Shown: positions 52,131 to 62,347, counted from the first letter of the stretch. The stretch is DNA of 64,000 nt from Clostridium sp. CAG:288 (GCA_000437395.1 FR898166.1:1-64000), one strand, 5' to 3'. Translations and numbers: made by a program. The notes: a model not told the origin generated them from the letters alone.

Positions 52131-52979
52131 ATGAATTATATCCTAGTTAATAAGCTTGCAAACAATGAACATGCATCTGAAACTGTTAGTGGTGCTATTG
52201 AAAAGTTAAGTAAAAGATTTGGTAATGTCGAAGAAGTTAGCCTTAACGAAATAGATAGAGTTAATTTTTATAAGACATTAAAAGAAGGCGATAATATCGT
52301 CTTAGTTGGTGGAGATGGAACAATTAACTTCTTTGTCAATGAAATAAAAGATTTAGATGTTACTTTTGATGCTTATGTCTATGCTGCTGGAACAGGTAAC
52401 GATTTCCTTAAAGATGTCGAAAAAGACATTGATAGCGATGGTTTGTTACACTTGAATAAATATATTAAGAACTTGCCAACAGTTACTATTAATGGTAAAG
52501 AGACTAGATTCATTAATGGTATCGGTTATGGAATTGATGGAGAAGCTTGTAGAGTAGCTGATGAAATGAAAGCTAAAGGCAAAAAGAAGATCAACTATAC
52601 AAGTATTTCTATCAAATTAGCTTTATTTAAATATAGAAGACCAACTGCTACAATAAAAGTCGATGGAAACGTTATTACACGTAAGAAAGTTTTCTTAGCT
52701 TCAGCAATGAATGGTAGATACTATGGTGGTGGTATGTTTGTTGCACCTCAACAAGATAGATTAGGTGGTAAACTTACTATGGTTTGTATGCACTCATATT
52801 CAAGAATTAAGGCTTTAATGATCTTTGCTTCAATCTTTACAGGTGGTCATATCAAACATAAGAAACAAGTTGACGTAATTGAAGGAAAAGAAATTGAAGT
52901 TATCTTTAGTAGACCAACATCACTTCAAATCGATGGTGAAACAGTTTTAAATGTCACAAGTTATAAGGCTAAAATTTAA
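52131..52979 (+). CDS. Diacylglycerol-kinase-family lipid kinase
   Basis: 282 residues, DAGK catalytic fold of the DgkB/YegS type: nucleotide site VLVGGDGTINFFVNEI, AAGTGNDFLKD, then MNGRYYGGGMFVAPQQDRLGG and a C-terminal strand TSLQIDGE. It phosphorylates diacylglycerol or a related lipid. AGGAAAGGAG precedes the ATG. Co-transcribed with plsC, consistent with phosphatidic acid recycling. Confidence 0.9.
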   Translation: MNYILVNKLANNEHASETVSGAIEKLSKRFGNVEEVSLNEIDRVNFYKTLKEGDNIVLVGGDGTINFFVNEIKDLDVTFDAYVYAAGTGNDFLKDVEKDIDSDGLLHLNKYIKNLPTVTINGKETRFINGIGYGIDGEACRVADEMKAKGKKKINYTSISIKLALFKYRRPTATIKVDGNVITRKKVFLASAMNGRYYGGGMFVAPQQDRLGGKLTMVCMHSYSRIKALMIFASIFTGGHIKHKKQVDVIEGKEIEVIFSRPTSLQIDGETVLNVTSYKAKI

Positions 52980-52992
52980 TAAAAGTAATATT

Positions 52993-53028
52993 AAGGCTTA
53001 ACAAAATAATAACTGTTAGGCCTTTTTT
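52993..53028 (+). terminator. Terminator of plsC-lipid kinase operon
   Basis: AAGGCTTAACA pairs with TGTTAGGCC (one mismatch), followed by TTTTTT. Confidence 0.8.
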
Positions 53029-53033
53029 GTATG

Positions 53034-53279
53034 AAAAAAGGATTGCTGAATAAACAACAATCCAATTTGAGTTTAAAATTTCGTAAAGCACAAGCACAAA
53101 GTATAACCTTAAACTCCATACTTGTCGTTAATATGATACTAAAGTAGAAAAAACCTATTGCTTAATCTAGTTAATATCTAACGTAGTTTAAAGTTATCAC
53201 AATAATTCTATTTACCATATGTTAATTTTCTTTTAAAAGTATTGCATTTCAGTATTTTAGGGAGTTCAACTCCCTTTTT
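53034..53279. ncRNA. Gene-free interval bounded by two terminators; possible small RNA
   Basis: At the left a hairpin GGATTG/CAATCC (53040-53063) is followed on the minus strand by TTTTTT. At the right a GGGAGTT-C-AACTCCC palindrome (53260-53274) is followed on the plus strand by TTTTT. An inverted repeat GAGTTTAA/TTAAACTC (53069-53116) lies inside. No ORF is credible. This could hold a short transcript on either strand, but I see no known RNA family. Confidence 0.3.
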
Positions 53280-53655
53280 GTATAAAATATATCTAAAAAT
53301 TAACCTTCGACATATTTCTTTAATAAATAAAGTTTATACTTAGCCCTTTCACTATATATAAACGTAAGATTTTATATGTTTTTGCTCACTTTTTTGATAA
53401 ATTTTGATTTCTTTACAATTTGTTTGTAATTTAATAGCTTTTTCTAATATCATTAATGGTATATTGCTAAATATCCATATGTTTTGGTGATTACTTATTG
53501 AAAATATAAAATTGCTAAGAATTACTTTTTTCAAAAAATATATAATAAATTTATCTTTAGATAATATTTTAATTAAGACTTTATTTGATTAAATTTTTGT
53601 ATGTTTAACAATCATTATAAAAAATAATATTCATACAATTAATAAGGTGGATGTT
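53280..53655. other. AT-rich stretch before murC, nothing recognised
   Basis: No supported gene. A 60-codon minus-strand frame (53352-53534) begins at TTG without a ribosome binding site and is not called. Confidence 0.4.
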
Positions 53656-54885
53656 ATGAAATTTTATTTAATTGGTATTAAAGGGTCAGGCATGAGTGCC
53701 TTAGCTTTATATTTGTTAGATTTAAATTATGTAGTAACTGGTGTTGATATAAGTGAAGAACTGTTTACAGAAAAGGAATTACTTAGTCGGGGAGTAGTAA
53801 TTAGTAATTTTGATAATATAAAATTAGTAGATATTAAGACTAATATTGTTATATATTCATCAGCATATAAAGATAGTGAAATCGTTAAATATTTAAAAGT
53901 AAAGTATCCTACTTTTGAATATCATGAGTTTTTATCATATTTATTATCAGGTAAAAAAGTGATAGCTATATCTGGAACACATGGAAAAACTACAGCATGT
54001 AATATGTTAGATTTAATTTTAAGTCACAAGACATCACTTATTGAAGGGGATGGAGTAGGAAGAGGAAATAATTCTGATTATGCTATAGTTGAAGCTTGCG
54101 AATATAAAGATCATTTTCTTAGCTATAATCCCTATATTTCATTAGTCTTACCCCTAACTTTAGATCATACAGATTATTTTCATAATATTAACGAATATTT
54201 GACTAGTTTTGAAACGTTTATTAATCAATCAAAGTATTGCTTAATTGTAAATGAAAATAAGAAATATAGATTAAAAGGAACATACGTTGAAAATTTTAAA
54301 AATAGAGTTAAATACAAGTTTATAGGAATTAATAAATGTGAAGTCTCTTATAAAATTAAAGGAATAAAATATCCAAAAGTAATACTTCCATTTAATAGCA
54401 AACATGAAGTAAATATATCTTTAGCATGTTTAATAATTGCTGATAAGTTAAAAGTTAAATTAAGTGAGGCGTTAAAAGAACTAAGAAACTATGTAGGCCC
54501 TCAAAGAAGAATGAAAATTAAAGTTATTAAAAATGATATATTTATTGATGACTATGCGCATCAACCAGAACAGATGAATGAAGTGTTATCATTTATAAAT
54601 AGAGTAAAAGAAGATAGAGAAACTATTTTATTTTATAAACCAGATAGAATTAGTAGATTGTTAGATTTTAAAAATGAATTTGTAAAGGTTTTTAATAAAT
54701 TTGATAAAGTGTACTTAATTCCTTATCACGATATAAATGAAGGAATATTAAAAGAGCTTATAAGTGAAAAAGTTAATCTTTATAGCAAATTAAAAATTGA
54801 TAAAGACAAAAAGTATGTCTTTGCGTTTTTAACTAGCAAAAGCATAATTAGAGAAATAGAACAAATTAAAGACTTAAGAAAGTAA
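53656..54885 (+). CDS. murC: UDP-N-acetylmuramate--L-alanine ligase
   Basis: Mur ligase of 409 residues: N-terminal UDP-binding LIGIKGSGMSALALYLL, ATP loop AISGTHGKTTACNML, EACEYKDHFLSYNP, LPLTLDHTDYFHNI and C-terminal IDDYAHQPEQMNE. The block order is that of MurC rather than MurD/E/F; Mpl is a less likely alternative. It is slightly shorter than usual. ATG 53656 has AAGGTGG upstream (53643-53649). Its presence points to a peptidoglycan-making organism. It stands alone and is AT-richer than its neighbours. Confidence 0.85.
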   Translation: MKFYLIGIKGSGMSALALYLLDLNYVVTGVDISEELFTEKELLSRGVVISNFDNIKLVDIKTNIVIYSSAYKDSEIVKYLKVKYPTFEYHEFLSYLLSGKKVIAISGTHGKTTACNMLDLILSHKTSLIEGDGVGRGNNSDYAIVEACEYKDHFLSYNPYISLVLPLTLDHTDYFHNINEYLTSFETFINQSKYCLIVNENKKYRLKGTYVENFKNRVKYKFIGINKCEVSYKIKGIKYPKVILPFNSKHEVNISLACLIIADKLKVKLSEALKELRNYVGPQRRMKIKVIKNDIFIDDYAHQPEQMNEVLSFINRVKEDRETILFYKPDRISRLLDFKNEFVKVFNKFDKVYLIPYHDINEGILKELISEKVNLYSKLKIDKDKKYVFAFLTSKSIIREIEQIKDLRK

Positions 54886-54894
54886 GTATGGCAA

Positions 54895-54924
54895 AATAAA
54901 ACCCAGGAATAAAAGTTCCTGGGT
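54895..54924 (-). terminator. Terminator of ackA (also works for murC)
   Basis: ACCCAGGAA/TTCCTGGGT hairpin with T-rich tails on both strands, between convergent murC and ackA. Confidence 0.85.
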
Positions 54925-54942
54925 AATTTTGGTTTAAATTAA

Positions 54943-56151
54943 TTAGAGCTTTAAGAGTCTCATTGTGTCTCTAGCAATCATTAATTCTTCATCGGTTGGG
55001 ATAACAACCATTGGGATTTTTGATTCTGGAGCAGAGATATATCCTTCTTTGCCTTTGATTGTAACAGCGTTAGCTTCTTTGTTTAAAACTAAGCCTAAAG
55101 CATCTTTACATTCGTTGACAATGAATTCACGGAATTCAGGAGAGTTTTCACCAATACCAGCAGAGAAGACTAAGATATCAGCGCCGCCTAATCTAACAAA
55201 GTATTGTCCGACGTAGCTAGCGATTCTCATAGCAAACATCTTTGCTGCTAAAACGCATCTTTCGTTACCTTCTTCCATGCCTTTTTCGATATCTCTTGTA
55301 TCGTTTGAAACACCAGAAACACCGAGTAAGCCTGACTTTTTGTTAAAGATATTGTATATTTCATCAGCGCTCATGCCTGTTTGATTAACAAGATATGGCA
55401 TAACAGATGGGTCGATATCACCTGTTCTTGTTCCCATCATAACACCAGCAAGAGGAGTTAAACCCATTGATGTTGTGACGCACTTTCCGTCTTTAATAGC
55501 ACATAAAGAAGCGCCTGAACCAATGTGAAGAGTAATGATTCTCTTTGACTTATCACCATTTAAATATTTTTCAATAGCTTCATCAGCTAAATAGTGGTGA
55601 GATGTACCGTGAGCACCATATCTTCTGACTGCATATTTTTCATAGTATTCGAGTGGAAGAGCATATAAATAATCTTCTGGCTTCATCGACATGTGGAAAG
55701 CTGTATCAAAGACTGCAACGTTACCAACGTGAGGTAAAATCTTTTTAAAAGCTCTATATCCAACAAGGTGAGCACCGTTGTGAAGTGGAGCAAGTGGAAT
55801 TAAACTTTCAATCTTGCTTTCTGTATCACCAGCTTCATCAAAGATAGCGGAATCATCAAAGTATTTACCACCTTGAACTATACGGTGACCGACGCCTTTA
55901 ATTTCATCCAAAGATTTAACGATTCCTTCACTAACTAAGGCATCGACTAATAAGCTAACTGCTTTAGCGTGATCTAGAATAGGAAGAATTTCTTCTCTTG
56001 TACTACCATCTAATCTTTTGATTTTGAAGATTGCATCTTCATGGCCGATTCTATCAGCAATTCCTGATGTGATAACTTTTTCTTCTGGCATTTCAAAAAG
56101 CTTAAATTTCAAGCTAGAGCTACCAGCATTAACACTCATAATTTTAAACAT
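54943..56151 (-). CDS. ackA: Acetate kinase
   Basis: 402 residues, full family length. NAGSSSLKFKLFEMP, HRIVQGG, FDTAFHMSM, RRYGAHGTSHHYL, LHIGSGASLCAIKDG, TRTGDIDPS and SAGIGENSPEFRE are all present. It makes ATP from acetyl phosphate, the main overflow route in fermenting Firmicutes. AAAAAGGAG lies upstream. Single gene with its own terminator. A cre box lies about 175 bp upstream in the divergent region. Confidence 0.97.
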   Translation of the reverse strand: MFKIMSVNAGSSSLKFKLFEMPEEKVITSGIADRIGHEDAIFKIKRLDGSTREEILPILDHAKAVSLLVDALVSEGIVKSLDEIKGVGHRIVQGGKYFDDSAIFDEAGDTESKIESLIPLAPLHNGAHLVGYRAFKKILPHVGNVAVFDTAFHMSMKPEDYLYALPLEYYEKYAVRRYGAHGTSHHYLADEAIEKYLNGDKSKRIITLHIGSGASLCAIKDGKCVTTSMGLTPLAGVMMGTRTGDIDPSVMPYLVNQTGMSADEIYNIFNKKSGLLGVSGVSNDTRDIEKGMEEGNERCVLAAKMFAMRIASYVGQYFVRLGGADILVFSAGIGENSPEFREFIVNECKDALGLVLNKEANAVTIKGKEGYISAPESKIPMVVIPTDEELMIARDTMRLLKL

Positions 56152-56322
56152 AAATTAAGGACTCCTTTTTAACTATAATATATTAACCTTATTTTAAATT
56201 ATTTTCAATTGATAAAACTAATCATTAATTAAAAAATAAACGATAAGTGTTTTTTATGATAAATATCAAAAAAACACTATAAAACAAGCAAAAAAGACTA
56301 TTTTTAGTAAATTTTTTTCTTA

Positions 56323-56336
56323 AGTAAACGCTTACC
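56323..56336. promoter_or_regulatory. CcpA catabolite-responsive element (cre)
   Basis: AGTAAACGCTTACC fits TGTAARCGYTTACA except for the outer bases and has a perfect inner palindrome. It lies between divergent ackA and glgB, just upstream of a weak glgB promoter (TATACT at about 56361). Confidence 0.75.
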
Positions 56337-56393
56337 ATTTAATCGCAGCTCATTATTTGTTATACTTAACATTGGACAAACACGAGGTAATTT

Positions 56394-58319
56394 ATGGGCT
56401 ATTCATGGTTTGATGATTATTTACTAGGCTATTCTACTGAAGCGTATAAGCACTTTGGTGCTCACTTTACTGAAAAAGATGGTAAACAAGGGATTTTATT
56501 TAGAGTCTATGCACCACTTGCTAAAGAAATCAATTTAATTGGTGAATTTAACAATTGGAATATATATGCAAATCAAATGGAAAAAGTGGACGATAGAGGT
56601 ATTTATGAGTGCTTCATCGAAAACGCAAAAGAATATCAATCTTATAAGTACCACATTTTAGGTGCTGATAATGTTTGGCACGATAAAGCTGATCCATTTG
56701 GTTTCTTTGCTGAACTTAGACCAGGCAGTTGCTCTAGAACTTTTGATATAAGAAACTTTATCTTCCACGATGAAGAATTCTTAAAGAATAGAGATAGAAA
56801 TTTTGATAAACCTGTTTCAATTTATGAAGTACACTTAGGCTCTTGGCTCGGCAAGGTTGATGGAAGATTCTTAAGCTATGAAGAAATAGCTCCAAGACTT
56901 ATCCAATACGTTAAAGAGCACGGCTTTACTCACGTTGAAATTATGCCTATTACTCAATATCCTTTTGATGGATCTTGGGGATATCAAGCTGTCGGTTACT
57001 ATGCTGTCGATTCAAGATATGGTAATCCAAAACAATTGATGTCTTTAGTAGACCAACTTCACCAAGCTGGTATTGGAATTATTCTTGATTTTGTTCCAGT
57101 TCACTTTGCTGTTGATGGCTATGGCTTGAACCGTTTTGATGGTTCGACAATGTACGAATATAGCAATGAACATGAATACTCACAATGGGGTTCAAAGAAC
57201 TTTGATTTAGGAAAAGATCCTGTTAGAAGTTTCTTAATGAGCTCTGTAAATTACTTTGTCGACATGTTCCATTTCGATGGGGTAAGATTCGATGCAGTTA
57301 GCAACATCATTTATTGGGATGGTAATGGCTCTAATCCAGTGAATGAAGGCGCTGTTGAATTTATTAAGAGAGTTAATGGCTTAATGCATCAAAAACATCC
57401 TGATGTTATGATGATTGCTGAAGACTCTTCTGCCTATGGACAAGTCACTAAAGGCTACGGTGGCCTTGGATTTGATTATAAGTGGGATTTAGGTTGGATG
57501 AACGATACTTTAAAATATTATGGAAAAGATCCAATATATAGAAAGTATCACCATAACCAATTAACATTCTCTATGGCATATTTCTATTCTGAGAACTTTA
57601 TGCTTCCACTTTCACACGATGAAGTAGTTCACGGAAAAGGAACTATTCTCAACAAGATGTGGGGAAGTTATGAAGATAAATTTGCTCAAGTAAGAAACTT
57701 ATATGCTTACCAATTTGCTCATCCAGGTAAAAAACTTAACTTTATGGGTAACGAATTAGGATCGTTTGATGAGTGGAATGAAAATAAATCTATTCCATGG
57801 GAATTAAAGAAATTCCCTAAACACGATTCTGTCAGTAGATTATTCAGAGATTTGAATTTGATTTATCAAAATCACAAAGCAATGTATTTTGAAGAATATA
57901 ATCAAGCACACTTCCAATGGATTATGGCTGATAACGCTGAACAATCAGTCTTAGTCTTTAAGCGTGAAGTTCCTGGAGAAACTATGATATTTGTCTTTAA
58001 TATGACTCCAAGATTCTATAGCGAATACGATATTGGTGTTCCTTATGAAGGAGAATATGAAGAAATATTAAATACAGATAAAGACGTCTATGGTGGTTGG
58101 AACCAATATAACGGTGCAAACTTATTTACTCATGGTTCAGGTTTACAAAATCAACCATATAGAATCACTATCAAATTAGCTTCATTTGCCGGTATATTCT
58201 TAAGATATATACCTAAAATAAAAGAAGAAGAGAAGCCAGTTATTGAACAAAAAGCTGAGCCAATCAAACAAGCTAGTGCCAAAAAGACTACTACTAGAAA
58301 ACGCGCTAGCAAAAAGTAG
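56394..58319 (+). CDS. glgB: 1,4-alpha-glucan branching enzyme
   Basis: 641 residues. CBM48 module at the N-terminus (GILFRVYAPLAKEINLIGEF), GH13 barrel with SIYEVHLGSW, nucleophile in FDGVRFDAVSN, acid/base Glu in MMIAEDSS and LPLSHDEVVHGKG. The C-terminal beta domain is followed by an unusual Lys/Ala-rich tail (AKKTTTRKRASKK). It adds alpha-1,6 branches to glycogen. GAGG lies upstream. glgP follows 14 bp later; glgA and glgC are not in the window. Confidence 0.95.
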   Translation: MGYSWFDDYLLGYSTEAYKHFGAHFTEKDGKQGILFRVYAPLAKEINLIGEFNNWNIYANQMEKVDDRGIYECFIENAKEYQSYKYHILGADNVWHDKADPFGFFAELRPGSCSRTFDIRNFIFHDEEFLKNRDRNFDKPVSIYEVHLGSWLGKVDGRFLSYEEIAPRLIQYVKEHGFTHVEIMPITQYPFDGSWGYQAVGYYAVDSRYGNPKQLMSLVDQLHQAGIGIILDFVPVHFAVDGYGLNRFDGSTMYEYSNEHEYSQWGSKNFDLGKDPVRSFLMSSVNYFVDMFHFDGVRFDAVSNIIYWDGNGSNPVNEGAVEFIKRVNGLMHQKHPDVMMIAEDSSAYGQVTKGYGGLGFDYKWDLGWMNDTLKYYGKDPIYRKYHHNQLTFSMAYFYSENFMLPLSHDEVVHGKGTILNKMWGSYEDKFAQVRNLYAYQFAHPGKKLNFMGNELGSFDEWNENKSIPWELKKFPKHDSVSRLFRDLNLIYQNHKAMYFEEYNQAHFQWIMADNAEQSVLVFKREVPGETMIFVFNMTPRFYSEYDIGVPYEGEYEEILNTDKDVYGGWNQYNGANLFTHGSGLQNQPYRITIKLASFAGIFLRYIPKIKEEEKPVIEQKAEPIKQASAKKTTTRKRASKK

Positions 58320-58333
58320 AAAGGAAAATTAAA

Positions 58334-60736
58334 ATGTTTTCATCAAAAGAGAACTTTAAAAAGGAATTTAGACGTCGTATTGTTGAAAAATACGGTCGTG
58401 ATGTCAAGGATTGTCACATAACTGAATGTTATGACATTCTTGGAACAATGGTTAGAGATTACGCAAATATTAATACAAAAGATTGTAAGGAATTAGTTGT
58501 TAAAAACGAAACTAAACAATTAATTTATTTTTCAATGGAATTCTTAATTGGTCGTTTATTAACATCAAATTTAGTTAATTTAGGAATCTTTAATGTTGTT
58601 CAAGATGGCTTAAACGACTTAGGTATCGATTTAAACGATGTCGAAGAACAAGAAAGTGATGCTGGCTTAGGCAATGGTGGCTTAGGTAGATTAGCTGCAT
58701 GTTTCTTAGACTCACTTGCTTCTTTAGGCTTGGTTGGTCACGGTAACTGCATACGCTATGACTATGGTTTCTTCCGTCAAAAAATTAAAGATGGAAAACA
58801 AGAAGAAGTTCCAGATCAATGGTTATTAAATGGTAACGCTTGGGAAATTAGAAAGCCTAAGCACGCTGTTGAAGTAAAATTCTATGGTAATGCTGAAACA
58901 TATCAAGATGAAAATGGTTATGTTAGAAGTCGTACAGTTAACGCTTTAACAGTTTTAGCTATTCCTTATGATATTCCAGTTATCGGTTATAGAAATGGTG
59001 TAACAAATACACTTAGACTTTGGTATGCTGAACCAAGTGATGAAAATTTACCATCAAACCAAGACTTTACAGGCTATCTCCAATTCGTTAGAGATTTAAC
59101 TCACGGCTTATATCCAGATGATTCAACCGAACAAGGAAGACTTTTAAGATTGCGTCAACAATATTTCTTAGTATCTGCTGGTATGCAATCTATGTTAAGA
59201 GCTCACTATAGACACTATAAGACATTCAAAAATCTTCCAGAACACTATGTCTTCCAACTTAACGATACACACCCAATCATGGCTATTCCAGAACTTATGA
59301 GACTCCTTATGGATGAACATAACTTCGGTTGGGATGAAGCTTTTGAAATATGTTCGAAGTGCTTTGCCTTTACTAACCACACAGTCATGGCTGAAGCTTT
59401 AGAAAAATGGCCATGCCACTATATTGCTAACCTCTTCCCACGTATCTATATGATCATCGAAGAGATTAACAGAAGAATGATTATTAAGATGAGAAATGAA
59501 AACCTTCCAGAAAACGTTATTCAAAACTCCTTAATTATCAAAGATGGAAATGTTCATATGTGCCAAATGGCTATTCACGTTTGTTTCTCAGTAAACGGTG
59601 TTGCTAACTTGCACACTGAAATTTTAAAAGCTGATACATTTAAAGAATTATATTCAATCTATCCAGAAAAATTTAATAACAAGACTAATGGTATTACACA
59701 CAGACGTTGGTTCTTAGCTTCTAACCCTGAATTATCAGGATTAGTAACATCTTTAATCGGTGATGGTTGGATTAAAAAGCCTGATGGACTTCAAAAACTT
59801 GCTAAATATCAAGACGATGAAGAAGTTTTAAAGAAGATTATTGAAATCAAACATCACAACAAAGAGAAACTAGCAGCTTTAATCAAGAAAGAAACAGGTA
59901 TTGAAGTCGATACAAACTCTATTTTTGATACTCAAATTAAGAGATTACACGCTTATAAGAGACAACTTATGAATGTCTTTAGAATCATTCACTTATATAA
60001 GCGTATGAAAGCTTACAAGAACTTTAGAATAACGCCTCATACATATATCTTTGGAGCTAAAGCTGCTCCAAGCTACGTTTATGCTAAAAAGATTATCGAA
60101 CTTATTTTAGCTGTTGCTGATACAGTCAATAACGATCCAGAAATTTCAAAATATATGAAGGTAGTCTTTATTCCAAACTATGGAGTAAGTAAAGCTGAAG
60201 TAATTATTCCTGCTTCTGATGTTTCTGAACAAATCTCTACAGCTGGTAAGGAAGCTTCTGGTACATCTAACATGAAGTTTATGATTAATGGAGCTTTAAC
60301 ATTAGGAACTCTCGATGGAGCTAACGTTGAAATCGATCAATTAGTCGGTTCAGAAAACGATGTTATCTTTGGTAAACACGCTGATGAACTCGATGAAATT
60401 AGATATAACAACTCTTATAATCCATGGGATATCTATAACTCAGATATTAGAGTTAAAGTTGTCTTAGACTCTTTAGTCGACGGTACTTTCTCACCAAACC
60501 ACGAAAAGTTCAGAATGATTTTCGATGAAGTTATGTATCACGGTGATGAATACTTCATTCTCCTTGACTTCGCAAGTTATCTTGAAGCAAGCAAGAAGAT
60601 TGAATCGTTATATGCAGATCAAATGTCATGGGCTAAGAAGTGTTTAATTAACATTTCTAAAGCTGGTTTCTTCTCATCAGATAGAACTATTAGCGAATAC
60701 AATCGCGATATATGGCATCTTCAAAAGATTAAGTAA
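58334..60736 (+). CDS. glgP: Glycogen/alpha-glucan phosphorylase
   Basis: 800 residues, GT35. DAGLGNGGLGRLAACFLDS near the N-terminus, QLNDTHPIMAIPELMRLL, NGITHRRW, and the pyridoxal-phosphate Lys in GTSNMKFMINGALTLGT. It releases glucose 1-phosphate from glycogen, which the phosphohexomutase at 19194 could convert if it accepts Glc-1-P. GAAAGGAA precedes the start. Confidence 0.96.
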   Translation: MFSSKENFKKEFRRRIVEKYGRDVKDCHITECYDILGTMVRDYANINTKDCKELVVKNETKQLIYFSMEFLIGRLLTSNLVNLGIFNVVQDGLNDLGIDLNDVEEQESDAGLGNGGLGRLAACFLDSLASLGLVGHGNCIRYDYGFFRQKIKDGKQEEVPDQWLLNGNAWEIRKPKHAVEVKFYGNAETYQDENGYVRSRTVNALTVLAIPYDIPVIGYRNGVTNTLRLWYAEPSDENLPSNQDFTGYLQFVRDLTHGLYPDDSTEQGRLLRLRQQYFLVSAGMQSMLRAHYRHYKTFKNLPEHYVFQLNDTHPIMAIPELMRLLMDEHNFGWDEAFEICSKCFAFTNHTVMAEALEKWPCHYIANLFPRIYMIIEEINRRMIIKMRNENLPENVIQNSLIIKDGNVHMCQMAIHVCFSVNGVANLHTEILKADTFKELYSIYPEKFNNKTNGITHRRWFLASNPELSGLVTSLIGDGWIKKPDGLQKLAKYQDDEEVLKKIIEIKHHNKEKLAALIKKETGIEVDTNSIFDTQIKRLHAYKRQLMNVFRIIHLYKRMKAYKNFRITPHTYIFGAKAAPSYVYAKKIIELILAVADTVNNDPEISKYMKVVFIPNYGVSKAEVIIPASDVSEQISTAGKEASGTSNMKFMINGALTLGTLDGANVEIDQLVGSENDVIFGKHADELDEIRYNNSYNPWDIYNSDIRVKVVLDSLVDGTFSPNHEKFRMIFDEVMYHGDEYFILLDFASYLEASKKIESLYADQMSWAKKCLINISKAGFFSSDRTISEYNRDIWHLQKIK

Positions 60737-60738
60737 AT

Positions 60739-61239
60739 ATGATTTACGACATCGGTGAACTTATACCATTACAAAAAGCTCTCGATGAAGACATTGCTAG
60801 TAGGCATAATTTAAGTTATGCGTCTACTAGCAATCGTCGTTTATTGGCACTTTTTGTTGAAATCGGGGAGTTTGCAAATTCGACGAGAACTTTTAAATTT
60901 TGGTCGACAAAAGGGCCAGAAATAAGAGAAAGAGTATTAGATGAAGCTGCTGATTGCTTACATTTTTTCTTAAGCAAGTTTATAGAAAACAATGTTGAAA
61001 AATGCATTTTTGATATTAATCCTAAAGATGCTGATGAAATTGAGTTGACAGATTTATTTTTAAATATATATTCGAATCTTAGCGAATTTGGTAAATTAAA
61101 CGATAACAAGTACTTATTAGAGGCTTTTTCTAGCTATCTACAAGTAGTAAGAAAGTTAGGATTTAGCAATGTAGATTTAGTTTATGGATATAAACTTAAA
61201 CTAAAAGTTAACTATAATAGACAAAAAACAAATTATTGA
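60739..61239 (+). CDS. Dimeric dUTPase (MazG-like)
   Basis: 166 residues, all-alpha. The metal-binding pair of this superfamily is visible: FVEIGEFANSTRTFKFW (ExxE) and LDEAADCLHFFLS (ExxD). Removes pyrophosphate from dUTP. The gene ends in TGA and overlaps the leader of the next gene. It begins 2 bases after glgP, which looks like read-through organisation rather than functional linkage. Confidence 0.85.
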   Translation: MIYDIGELIPLQKALDEDIASRHNLSYASTSNRRLLALFVEIGEFANSTRTFKFWSTKGPEIRERVLDEAADCLHFFLSKFIENNVEKCIFDINPKDADEIELTDLFLNIYSNLSEFGKLNDNKYLLEAFSSYLQVVRKLGFSNVDLVYGYKLKLKVNYNRQKTNY

Positions 61240-61250
61240 GGTGTTTATTT

Positions 61251-62345
61251 ATGGAATATAACTTTGATGAAGAAATAGCGTTTTTAACTGATATTACTTT
61301 AGCAAAAGGCGTATCAGGAAGAGAAAAAGAGGTGGCTAAAACTTTTATAAAGTATGCCGAACCATATGCTGATGAAATTAAACGAGATGCTTTAGGTAAC
61401 GTAATAGCTTATCACTATGGTAAACCAAATGGACCAGTGGTCATGATGTGTGGCCATATGGATGAGGTAGGCTTTTTTGTTAAGTCTATAGAAGATAACG
61501 GGTTAATTAGACTTCATCCAATTGGTGGTTGGTGGCCACTTTGTTTGCCAAGCGATTTATTTGTAGTTACAAATAAAGAAGGCAAAGAATTTTTGGGTGT
61601 TATCGGCGCTAGAGCTCCTCATGGTGTTCCTCAAGAACAAAGAAAAAATGTTATTCCACTTGAAAATCTTTACTTAGATTTAGGTGTTAAAGATAAAAAG
61701 ATGGTTGATGACTTGAAAATTAAAGTTGGTGATATGGTTACACCTAAAGTTGATTTCCACGTTATGAACGACGGCAAGACTTTAATGAGCAAAGCTTTTG
61801 ACGATAGAATCGGAGCTGCAATAGCTTTAAGAGTTTTAAAAAATCTTAAAGGAGTTGAAACTGAATGTACATATGTTTGTGTTGGAACAACTCAAGAAGA
61901 AGTTGGATTACGTGGTGCTAAGACAAGCGCTTATGGTGTTGAACCAGATATAAGTTTTGCTACTGATGTTTCACTTTCTCACGACACTCCAGATGTTTTA
62001 GATGGAGGCGATAGTAAACTTGGTGCTGGTGTAGCTATGACTTTATGTGATGCCGGCATATTATCTCATCCAGGTTTAGTCAACTACTTAAAAGAAACAG
62101 CTCAAAGACTTGATATTCCTTATACAAACGATTTCATGGCAGCAGGATCAACTGATGCTGGCACTATTCACAAAACAAGAGAAGGAGTTATGACAATGAC
62201 AGTCTCCTTAGCTTGTAGATATTATCATTCTCCATACTCTATGATTAACTATGATGATTATATAAACGCTTGCAAACTTATGACTGAAGCTATTAAGAAT
62301 GTTGATCGTAAAGTAGTCAATAAAATTAGAGAAGCAAAGTATTAA
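61251..62345 (+). CDS. M42 family metallo-aminopeptidase
   Basis: 364 residues from ATG 61251 (GAGGTG upstream). Two-zinc M42 sites: CGHMDEVGF, KAFDDRIGAA, TTQEEVGLRGA, ATDVSLS and AGSTDAGTIH. Homologues are glutamyl or broad aminopeptidases (PepA/YsdC/FrvX type) that form large cytosolic shells and trim peptides. The older label endoglucanase for this family is not supported. Confidence 0.9.
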   Translation: MEYNFDEEIAFLTDITLAKGVSGREKEVAKTFIKYAEPYADEIKRDALGNVIAYHYGKPNGPVVMMCGHMDEVGFFVKSIEDNGLIRLHPIGGWWPLCLPSDLFVVTNKEGKEFLGVIGARAPHGVPQEQRKNVIPLENLYLDLGVKDKKMVDDLKIKVGDMVTPKVDFHVMNDGKTLMSKAFDDRIGAAIALRVLKNLKGVETECTYVCVGTTQEEVGLRGAKTSAYGVEPDISFATDVSLSHDTPDVLDGGDSKLGAGVAMTLCDAGILSHPGLVNYLKETAQRLDIPYTNDFMAAGSTDAGTIHKTREGVMTMTVSLACRYYHSPYSMINYDDYINACKLMTEAIKNVDRKVVNKIREAKY

Positions 62346-62347
62346 TA

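Noticed and set aside
53352..53534. Minus-strand frame of 60 codons starting at TTG
   Set aside because: No ribosome binding site, no family resemblance, AT-rich composition like the surrounding non-coding DNA.
61251..62345. Annotation of the M42 protein as an endoglucanase
   Set aside because: All residues match zinc aminopeptidases; the cellulase label for this family is historical.
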